NCBI GenBank assembly: GCA_027972325.1
Contig: JAPMOS010000059.1
Coordinates: 124,001-188,000, forward strand
Direction: 5' to 3'
From: Paratrimastix pyriformis
Lineage: Eukaryota > Preaxostyla > Paratrimastigidae
Length of the DNA stretch: 64,000 nucleotides
This document shows positions 56,612-64,000 of this stretch, one piece after another. The position numbers and the translations under genes are program-made. The first letter of the stretch is position 1. Each line of letters begins with the position of its first letter. The notes below the pieces were generated by a model, which saw only the letters and a program-made list of their open reading frames with translations, made no database searches and had not been told where the DNA came from.

Positions 56612-57882
56612 ATGCCGCGTCACGGCGGTGGGCATCACTCCCACCACAGCCACCATATGACTCATCACAGCCACATCTCGCATCACCACAGTCATCATGT
56701 CGCAATCCCGCCTCCGCCATCTTCGACGCCGCAGATGGTTGTGTTGAAGGTCAAACAAGATGGGGCACACAACGTTTTCGAAAATGAGTATAGTCCTTTT
56801 TTGATTCCATTTTTGCCACAAGAAGAGTTTCAACAGCTCATCCAAGAGATCAATGCACCTTTGTACGCCTTGGTTCCCATGACTGGCGGTCAGATTTGCT
56901 GCATTTCTTGCTGCGCCGCACTTACGTGTGGCATGAATATTCTGTGCTGTGGCCACGGAGCGGAGTTTGACAAAGCTCATCAATCAGTCTGCCGCCCCAC
57001 TTCCCACGAGGGTGTGTTTCATCCCGTCCACTCCGTCAGGCCTTAGATCAAGTTCGAGCCGCTGTGATTCGGGCAAATGCTCGATTCCAGGGACGAGAGA
57101 TCGAGATCGAGCTGAAAACGCCGATCGCCCCCCGATGGGTCTGCCATTCCCCTAGGCACAGCTGACATCACCCCCACCCACCCATTCCAGCTCGAGATTC
57201 ACTTGAAATCGCCGGTCTGTAGACCCCTTTGCGTCTTCCTTGTCACCGCTCTCCGATGGTGGTCATATAGACCATTTTGGGGGCTGCCCCCATGGTTCAG
57301 GCCACCTTCGCGACCGACTCCCCGCCGATGGTCGCGCCCGCCCCGCCCCCCGACGCAGTCTTCAACCCTGTCAGCTTCCCCCTGGCAGTGGACCAAATCC
57401 CCATCCAACCCGCCGTCACTGCCCCGGCCACCATCACCCTGGCCTCCACCGCCCCGGTCACCGTCTCCCTCTCCGTCCAGCCGCCCGCCCTCACCGTTCG
57501 CATCCCGTCGCCATCAGCGGAGATCCCCCCGCCACCACTCACGGGTGATTGGGGCAGTCCCGACATGGCCCGGCGCTCATTGATGGCTGCCGTTCGGGGT
57601 CCGGAACCCATTTCCGAGGAGCATCCACTCCCAGGGGAGGTGGAGACCTCTGCCGGCAATGGGCCGGCTGCCAGCCCGCCACAGGGGGCCACCTCGACCC
57701 CTAAGCCTCTGCTGGGTGGGCCAGGGCAGGAGGGCGAGAGTCCGGCATGGACACCTGGGTCGAGCGTTGTGATGGTAGCGGCAGCCGAGGCGACACCCGC
57801 TGTCGAAGTTACCCTTGGGTCATCGCAACAAGGCAATGATACAACGGCCGCTTCTTCACAGTCGCCTCCGATTGGGCTCTGA
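56612..57882 (+). CDS. Golgin-A7/ERF4-like protein with proline-rich tail
   Basis: The family partners DHHC palmitoyltransferases (GOLGA7 with ZDHHC9; Erf4 with Erf2) at Golgi or ER membranes. It starts MPRHGGGHHSHHSHHMTHHS, a His-rich head. Then VFENEYSPFLIPFLPQEEFQ and QLIQEINAPLY lead to a Cys-rich membrane patch GGQICCISCCAALTCGMNIL. Exon 2 gives ALDQVRAAVIRANARFQGRE and IEIELKTPIAPRW, exon 3 LEIHLKSP, and exon 4 a proline-rich tail of about 200 residues ending SSQSPPIGL. The order (hydrophobic-Cys patch, helix, PRxLEI strand) follows GOLGA7 as I remember it (LRVIEITIYED). All junctions keep phase. The tail could belong to a separate gene, but the phase-0 junctions favour one. Confidence 0.65.
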
Positions 57883-58440
57883 TTTCTCCTTTTTGTCGCT
57901 CTTTTCATTTCGTTTGTCTCTTCCTCTTCCTCTTCTTCATCCTTTGCCGGCATCTATCATCTGAGGATTGTTTGTTGGGGGTGTCCCCTTCTCCTGTAAA
58001 TACCGCATTGCCATAAGAACAAATGTCATGAAGTGGTGAGATTTGAGTGTTTCCTCGCCAGTCCCTATTCCAGTCAGTCTCGTGTTAATGCAGCCTCGTG
58101 TGAGGCTAACTAAGGAGCCATGAGAAAGAAATCACAAAAGGTTTTATCCCCCAATTCCCCCGTCACCTCATCACCTCCGATAGGCTTCGGCTCAAAGTGC
58201 ATCGCATCTCATCACCCCCACCTCCTTCACTGGTGAGCCTCGGCCTCGTGGTTGCGCTTGGTCGGTATGCCACCATCCTAGGTCGCCCCGAAAGCAAGCC
58301 AGGGAGAGAAAATGGATGGAAGATCCGGCCGGTCCGGCGTCGGGGGAGCGGTCGACCTGATCGGCCGGATGCGTCCCTCCGCCAGCCGCACTCGGTGCTC
58401 CGTCAAATCTCCCGGATATTTCCCGCCCATTCGGCGCACC
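57883..58440. other. Intergenic region and promoter of heat-shock gene 2
   Basis: Contains the dispersed element at 58088-58215 and, from about 58331, the promoter block shared with copy 1. No gene is seen. Confidence 0.6.
58088..58215 (+). repeat. Dispersed intergenic element, copy 2
   Basis: GGCTAACTAAGGAGCCATGA, CATCACCTCCGATAGGCTT and GCATCGCATCTCATCA match 6958-7062 in order, with an insertion of about 20 bp between blocks. Confidence 0.6.
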
Positions 58441-58447
58441 TATATAA
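58441..58447 (+). promoter_or_regulatory. TATA box of small heat-shock gene copy 2
   Basis: TATATAAGGGGGCGCCC, identical to copy 1, 87 bp before the start codon. Confidence 0.7.
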
Positions 58448-58527
58448 GGGGGCGCCCTCGAGCCATGAATTCCAAACACGAGACTTGACTGACAGTCAAA
58501 CAGCGCGCACCACCAATCAACTCAATC

Positions 58528-59511
58528 ATGTTCGCCTACTATTCCACTCCCAATCCTCTGGAACACTTCTACTACGGCCGGAATTTCTTCGACGAGATGA
58601 TGACACCCCTGCTCCAGTCCTTCTCGTTCCTCTTTGATGACACCACCCCACAATCGACGCCCTCGTCATGCTGCTGTTTCGGCGATGCCGCTCCATCGGC
58701 ATGCTGCTCTGGCCAAAAGAATCCCACTGCACGTGGGTGCTGCTCTTCGACTCCCTGCTGCCCGCCCTCCTCATCTGCGGCGACATCATGCTGCGATTGT
58801 TGCAGTGCCGACACCCGCTCGCCCTTCACATGCGAATGCGAGAGCACCACCGATCCGCTGATGCAGCTCTTCTGCTCCATGATGTTCCCTGCCTGCTGCC
58901 AGACCAATGCCTCCTCTTGCTGCTGCTGCGGCGGCGATCAGCCTAAGCTCAAGCAGCCTGCTGCCTCCCCCAAGGCTGCCAAGGCTGATGGAGAACCCGC
59001 CCCGGCCTGTGCAGCCACCGAGGCTGCCACGGCCACGGCCACGGCCGCGGCCACTGCGACCGGTGGTGAAACGGCCCCGGCCACCGCTTCTTCTCCGGCC
59101 TGCCCCGAGACCCCTTCGGCCACTGAGGCGAAGAAGGACCAGGCGGCTGTCCACTGGCTTGCCCCGCGGTGCGACGTCGAGGAGAACGCCGATGAGGTCT
59201 GTCCCCATCCGGCACAAGTGTTGTTCATGAGACTCATCATTGTTCTTCCCTCGCCGCAGGTGCTGCTGCATGTCGAGCTGCCCGGGGTGCCCCGCGAGTT
59301 GGTCCACCTGGATGCCGACCCTGCCCGGGGAATGCTGACCCTGACTGCACATGCCCCCCGGCGGGGCGCCGACTACCGGCGCGTCTTCCGGCTGCCCCAG
59401 AGCTGCCAGCCCCGCCTGGGCGAGATCACGGCCGCCTGCGCCGACGGGGTCATGACCGTCCGCTGCCCCAAGGCGGTCGCCCCCCAGTCCGTCATCATCC
59501 CCATCCAGTAA
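58528..59511 (+). CDS. Small heat-shock protein with cysteine-rich N-terminal arm, copy 2
   Basis: Same architecture as copy 1: MFAYYSTPNPLEHFYYG, the Cys-rich arm (somewhat shorter), a Pro/Ala/Thr linker, RCDVEENADE, then the crystallin domain LLHVELPGVPRELVHL to IIPIQ. The intron is 63 bp (59197-59259, GTCTGT to CCGCAG). Unlike copy 1 it keeps frame and has no stop, so unspliced mRNA would also encode a full protein with 21 extra residues. Crystallin-domain bases are almost unchanged between copies; the linker has diverged more. Confidence 0.88.
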   Translation: MFAYYSTPNPLEHFYYGRNFFDEMMTPLLQSFSFLFDDTTPQSTPSSCCCFGDAAPSACCSGQKNPTARGCCSSTPCCPPSSSAATSCCDCCSADTRSPFTCECESTTDPLMQLFCSMMFPACCQTNASSCCCCGGDQPKLKQPAASPKAAKADGEPAPACAATEAATATATAAATATGGETAPATASSPACPETPSATEAKKDQAAVHWLAPRCDVEENADEVCPHPAQVLFMRLIIVLPSPQVLLHVELPGVPRELVHLDADPARGMLTLTAHAPRRGADYRRVFRLPQSCQPRLGEITAACADGVMTVRCPKAVAPQSVIIPIQ

Positions 59512-59759
59512 AACCGCATTTGGGATTTGCGAACACGAAGAAGTCAACCGATCCTTCCTCTTCAGGGAGGAGGGGCAACAGCGACCAGGGTCACGTCAAC
59601 CTTCGCAGAGGCGACGACTCGTGGGTGAAAGGGCAGCACCCGTGGCGGCGGAACGGCTGTTGGCACGGAAGAGAAGGGAGTCTCGCGGGGCCAGAAGAAA
59701 TTATTTGAATTTGTCAGTCCGGTTCCAGCGACTCTTCAGTCAGTTTCGTTGTCAGCTCA
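59512..59759. other. Intergenic spacer after heat-shock copy 2
   Basis: No recognisable feature. Confidence 0.4.
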
Positions 59760-60856
59760 ATGCAACGACGAGCAGCAACACCACATCCTCACCGCACTAA
59801 TCAATCGCTGCCCGACACAGCCTCTCCCCCGACGCATCAACCCCAAACGCAACTTTGCGCAGCTCATGCCCAATCAATTTCCGAACAAGGTGGCTGCATT
59901 TACTGTGCTTTTGAGAAAAGTTTCCAAGAGCAATCAGATATTATAACCAATTTACAGGACGAGATCCAACAACTCCGGCGAGAAATTCGAACGTCAAATT
60001 CGATCAACTCCGCACCGACCGAACTCAAACCCCCACAAAGACCTGACGTGGTCGTTTTGGGAAATGATCATTCAATGCGAACTAAATGCAAGCCTGTGAT
60101 GGATTCCGTGTTTGCGGCCCTACACATTGATGGAACGTTTATTGATCGTCCTGAAGACCTGCCTCCAGGATTCCTGCTACTTTACTTGTGTATCATCAGT
60201 ACCCCTCGTCTCGAGACAGCCCTTGATCAGGAGCGTTTCCAAGCAGCCCGCCGTTCTGCTGGTCTGTAGTACCACCGAACTTCCCACCACCGTGTCCCCC
60301 ATCCTTAGGCAACAACGTGGTCCTTGTGCTGCTTCGCGTGGGCAACGTGGCCGGTGCCTTCCCGACGTATCTCGAGGACAGCCCACATTACCCCTCGGGT
60401 GTGCAGCTGGGCACTACCCGCGAGGTGAAGGGCCTCGTCCAGGTGCTGGTCACCACCCAGAACATCATCCTCGAGTGCCCCCAGAACCAGGCCAACCTGG
60501 GCCGCCTCCGCGAGATGATCACCGCCTTCACCACGGCAACAGGGAGATTGGTACATCTACCCTTGCCTGCCAGTCCGGTCTCACTTACCCAGGGTGGGCA
60601 TCAGACTCGATTGCCGACCCGCCAGGCCCCGATCTCCCCCGATCCCCCACGGCCCTCGCCGGGCCTCGCGCCCTCCTCTCACCCACCACCGACTCGTACT
60701 GCCGGGGTCCGCACCCGCAGTCAATCCATGGCTCCCCGTACCCCACCAGCCCACCCCGCCACCCACACCCGAGCACACCCCACACCATCACCGGGGACTC
60801 ACCGGCCGCCTACACAGCCATCGGTCATCCGGACTCGCGGGGAAAAATCTCGATGA
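59760..60856 (+). CDS. Unrecognised protein with short coiled coil and proline-rich tail
   Basis: Exon 1 (59760 to about 60262) encodes MQRRAATPHPHRTNQSLPDT, a possible coiled coil SDIITNLQDEIQQLRREIRT and DVVVLGNDHSMRTKCKPVMD. A GTCTGT donor joins in phase to exon 2 (60310), reading NNVVLVLLRVGNVAGAFPTY, VKGLVQVLVTTQNIILECPQ and a Pro/Thr/Arg-rich tail ending TRGEKSR. VVVLGND, LLLYLCIIST and NVVLVLLRVG look like core beta strands of an alpha/beta fold, but I see no catalytic motif and name no family. It converges with the GTPase gene at 61018-62325. Confidence 0.55.
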
Positions 60857-61017
60857 TGTGCATCCTTCCAGTCATTAGGAATCTCTGTTTCATCCGAGGT
60901 GCTGACCAATGGGGGGGGGGGGGGGGGGGGCTGAAGTGGGCGACATTCCGGGGACTTTCCATTCAAGTCAAGTGTCGCATGACACTCACACAACAGCGGG
61001 GGGCCACCGCAATCTGT
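60857..61017. other. Convergent intergenic spacer with G-run
   Basis: A run of about 20 G at 60911-60930. Nothing else is recognised. Confidence 0.5.
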
Positions 61018-62325
61018 TCAGCCGCTGAATCCCGCCCGAAAAAAACAGGCCGCCTTGAGGGCGAGCCGCAAGGCATCCAAAGCCACGTCCTCCAGGGCGA
61101 AGCTGCGCACTGAGCGGTTCCGGTAGTTCAGGATGGCCTCAGAAACCACGGCGACACCTTGGACTGCGTCGGTAACACAGCGGGAAGCCAGGGAAAGTTG
61201 CGCCCGATCGCGGAGACGGGGATGATCGTCGTCGACAGTGGGATCAATCTCGTCGGGCTTGGTGAAGGCGACCACCAACCGCTTCCGCTCAGCGGGCGTA
61301 AAATCTTTGGAAAATCGGATAATCAGAGGGTATTTGCGATATGACAAACCTTTCAGCACATCAATCAGGTGGTCCTTATGTGGCCTGTAGGCACTGGGGA
61401 TCTGGTCTGGGCTGAAGGCCGAGAGGGGTACAAGAAAGAGGATGGCATGAGCTTGTCGGCGGGATTGAGTCCTCGCATGACGCGCGATCTCGGGGAGCAG
61501 GGCCTCGAGGCTCTCGTGGTCCTTGAATCCGTCGGGCAGGTCGCCCCGGAGGAGGGCCCGCAGAACCTGGGCTTCGTAGGTGGATCCGCAGGGGGTGTTG
61601 TGAGTCCGGTCCATCCCCCAGGTGTCAATCAGGGCTGCAGGCATTCCCGGAAGGTCATATCGAGTGAGACTCCGAGTGATTGATTGCCCCATACTGGCGG
61701 CCGGAGCTGCCATGATGGTGCCGAGGGTGTCCCCAATGGCGGTCAGGATGGTGTTGATGAAACTCGACTTGCCCACACCCTCAGGCCCCATCACCAGGAT
61801 GTTGACGGGGGCGGGCGGTGCCCCGTCAGGGAGGGGCCTCGGAAGCCACTCCATGATTTCGTGGAGAAACGAACCTGCGGAAAGGGTTTCAGGTGTCCAT
61901 TCAGGGGCGGACAGACAATGCATGAGGAACACCCCATACCGGGCCTTGCATGGTTCGAGGCCACATGTGAAGCCGAACTCAAAGCGGACTTGTGGCACCA
62001 ATGGTTGTCCTCGAACAAAGGCAATGTCAAAGTGCAAGAGATGCTCCTCGTTGGGGGTGAGAGTGTCATCCAGGCGCAGTTCACGACTCCTTTTCGAGAA
62101 ATGATGACTGTTGTCCAGGAGGATCACTGTTTCGATGTGAATCGGGGATGGGGTGATATTTCGAATGTATACATCAAGATGTAAAACAGCCAGTCTGGGG
62201 GTGGTCGAGTCGATTGTCGATTGTGGGAATTGGTTCGGCCTCTGGAATACAGCGAGCGAAAAAAAGTCTCTGGAAAGCCCTCCATCTCCGATGAAAAAAA
62301 ATGCCCCTGGTGCTGGCACATCCAT
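61018..62325 (-). CDS. P-loop GTPase with N-terminal beta-rich domain (IFI44/IRG-like?)
   Basis: A single open exon of 435 codons from MDVPAPGAFFFIGDGGLSRD. The first 150 residues look like a beta sandwich (LAVLHLDVYIRNITPSPIHI, VPQVRFEFGFTCGLEPC). Then come VNILVMGPEGVGKSSFINTI (G1), DTWGMDRT (G3, DxxG), HAILFLVPLSAFSPDQ and VVAFTKPDEID (G4, TKxD). Layout and the short G1-to-G3 spacing recall interferon-induced 44/IRG or septin-like GTPases, but I cannot decide. It is a rare intron-free gene in this window. The ATG at 62325 is chosen; upstream in-frame codons lack ATG. Confidence 0.75.
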   Translation of the reverse strand: MDVPAPGAFFFIGDGGLSRDFFSLAVFQRPNQFPQSTIDSTTPRLAVLHLDVYIRNITPSPIHIETVILLDNSHHFSKRSRELRLDDTLTPNEEHLLHFDIAFVRGQPLVPQVRFEFGFTCGLEPCKARYGVFLMHCLSAPEWTPETLSAGSFLHEIMEWLPRPLPDGAPPAPVNILVMGPEGVGKSSFINTILTAIGDTLGTIMAAPAASMGQSITRSLTRYDLPGMPAALIDTWGMDRTHNTPCGSTYEAQVLRALLRGDLPDGFKDHESLEALLPEIARHARTQSRRQAHAILFLVPLSAFSPDQIPSAYRPHKDHLIDVLKGLSYRKYPLIIRFSKDFTPAERKRLVVAFTKPDEIDPTVDDDHPRLRDRAQLSLASRCVTDAVQGVAVVSEAILNYRNRSVRSFALEDVALDALRLALKAACFFRAGFSG

Positions 62326-62381
62326 GAGGGAACTCAACGCAACCTTCGAGTGACGAGAACAACGTGGGCAGAACCGACGGG

Positions 62382-64000
62382 ATGGAGCAGCATCAACGAC
62401 GATCTTCTATCAAGTTCGAACGAGTCCTTGGGGTCCCTTCTTCGGGTGCTTCCAGATGCATCTTCTCGTTCGAGGAAAAACTGTTCGTTCTTGTGGGCTC
62501 CAAGCTGTATACTGGTGGATTCCTCAATGCAGAACATGGTCGCTGTCTGTTTTGGTGCTCTCCCTTACTTCTTGCCATCATATTTTCCATGAAAAATCAG
62601 CTTGGAAGGAAGTTGGAACTTTTCAAATTTCAACCAATTTCCATTTCGTCGTGATGGAAAATGGCAGCTGTGTGTTTTTTCATGAGTCCAGCACCGGTGA
62701 CTCCGTGAAGTATACATATTGTCCGTTTTATTTTTTCTCCATCCACCGCTTACACCGAGACAGACGAACGAACCCCCCGTGACGGTCGTTGGTCGCCCAA
62801 CCCGGTTGAAGGGACTTTGAACGTGCCGAGTCCTATCACGCATGTCGTGGGGCAAGGAGCGAACCATATTCTCTTGTTCTGTTCCGAAGGGAGAGATGGG
62901 CTCCTTGATCTTTGTGGTCGGTCTTACCACCTTCATTTTCTCTCGATCACACGCACATACACCCCAGTGGATGGCCGAAAAATTTACCCCGTGCCATCCG
63001 CCAGCAACCTGTCGCATGGGGACGTCCCATCCCGTCCGGCCCCAGCCCCCGGCAATCCAGGCTGTCATCTGCTCGCACCCAACGTGATTGTGCGGGATTC
63101 GCCTCCACCCCCGGGCTCTACAAATCCTTGCCTTCGTTATCGAGACCGGTATTACATGCCCATCCAGTCAGGTCCTTGCAACGAGCTCTTCTCACCCATT
63201 CCTTTCCGACCGTTCTTTTCCAGACAGCCTCTACGGCTTCTTCGAGAGGGATCAGGTCATCCATGCCGTCGGTGTTGGGACCGGTGGTTCGGAGATTGTC
63301 CACTTGGTCTATGATCCGGCGGCACGTGATTGGGAGCTGCCCACTGGTACCGTCAAGCCTAATCTCCGGAAATATCTTGTGTGTTCCACGAATAGGCTTT
63401 ACGCCATCGTGAACAGTGAACTGCATGTCGCAAATCTCGCCGGTCCGTCGTCTGCTCAAGCCTCTCAACAAGCGCTAATCGCCCTTGAGTAGATCTGGTT
63501 CCACCAGCTCCACAGGGGTACCCACCTCCTCTCGCTCAGGCCTCTACCACCGCCATCACTCCTCCAATCAATCCGACACGCCCCGCCACCGCCCAAGATG
63601 CGATGGAACTGGAAGGCGAGCAGAACCAGGACGTGGAGGCGGTGAGGCGGGAGCTGGCTGAGCTCCAACAGAAGTACGACGAGTTGCTCCGCGACAAGAA
63701 TTTCTTCCAGCAGTTTTACGACCATGAACAAGCTCTGCGAACGGGCTCTCCCCACCACCCGCCACAGGTGACCGATTCCACTTATTGCAAGACCCTCGAG
63801 GGAAGAGTCGAGAGCCTCCAACGAGAGCTTGCCCATGCCCAGACCCTTGCCAACGAGGTCCCCTCGCTTCGGGCCCAGCTTGCCCAGACCCAGGCGGCCC
63901 GTGCCACCGAGGTCGCCTCGCTCCAGCCACAGATGGAGCGTCAGAGGCAGGAGCTCGCCCAGGCCCTGGCCAAACAGCGGTCCGACGCCCTCGAGTTCAC
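62382..64000 (+). CDS. Repeat-domain (possible beta-propeller) plus coiled-coil protein, 3' end outside window
   Basis: Exons join in phase from MEQHQRRSSIKFERVLGVPS: CIFSFEEKLFVLVGSKLYT, AWKEVGTFQISTNFHFVVME, a GTCCGT donor to ERTPRDGRWSPNPVEGTLNV and ILLFCSEGRDGLLDL, VDGRKIYPVPSASNLSHGDV, DSLYGFFERDQVIHAVGVGT and RLYAIVNSELHVANLA. These short units, with aromatic and DGxW-like positions, look like blades of a propeller or lectin-like fold. From 63494 the frame changes style: a Pro-rich linker, then heptads AVRRELAELQQKYDELLRDK and LEGRVESLQRELAHAQTLAN continuing to the window edge. Start 62382 gives a clean first exon ending at donor GTGGAT. The family is not recognised. Confidence 0.55.

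Overview
The window is nuclear DNA of a ciliated, intron-dense protist. Coding exons are GC-rich and short. Nearly every gene is split by introns that are packed with simple repeats and C-runs. I recognise three ciliary genes: BBS4, CFAP298 and an outer-arm beta-type axonemal dynein heavy chain (DNAH9/11/17 class). The species cannot be read from the sequence. A free-living flagellate, perhaps a metamonad such as Paratrimastix, is only a guess.

Layout, left to right. 469-1475 (+): 3' end of an XPR1/SYG1-type phosphate exporter (EXS domain), running in from the left. 1923-2938 (+): small heat-shock protein, copy 1. 3227-6873 (-) and 13605-17144 (+): two paralogous type I membrane proteins with CUB-like ectodomains, forming a head-to-head inverted duplication with arms of about 3.6 kb. 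Between the arms lie BBS4 (7352-10270, +) and a HIT4-like chromatin protein with a Lys/Glu tail (10386-13221, +). 17402-19575 (-): CFAP298. 19790-21543 (-): CCDC137-like nucleolar protein. 21509-23335 (+): three small, tentative membrane-protein genes. 24212-56455 (+): one dynein heavy chain gene of about 32 kb, with complete AAA1-AAA6 layout and one apparent frameshift. 56612-57882 (+): Golgin-A7/ERF4-like protein. 58528-59511 (+): small heat-shock protein, copy 2. 59760-60856 (+): unrecognised coiled-coil gene. 61018-62325 (-): P-loop GTPase with an N-terminal beta-rich domain. 62382 to the right edge (+): repeat-domain plus coiled-coil gene, truncated by the window.

The introns hold the most unusual structure. 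(1) Many contain one to three degenerate tandem copies of the neighbouring exon edge together with its splice site ('exon echoes'). (2) Splice donors read mostly GTCCG or GTCTG rather than GTRAGT. (3) Several introns of unrelated genes share the same short sequences, as introner-like or other mobile intronic repeats would. (4) (ATC)n, (CCA)n and 11-18 bp minisatellites make up much of the intron length, mostly with the same strand orientation relative to transcription.

BBS4 (BBSome), CFAP298 (dynein arm preassembly) and the beta dynein heavy chain (outer arm motor) all act in building or driving cilia. The two heat-shock genes share promoter, intron position and a cysteine-rich N-terminal arm. 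Exon boundaries were placed by hand from reading frame, GT-AG sites, splice phase and remembered family sequences; no search was run.
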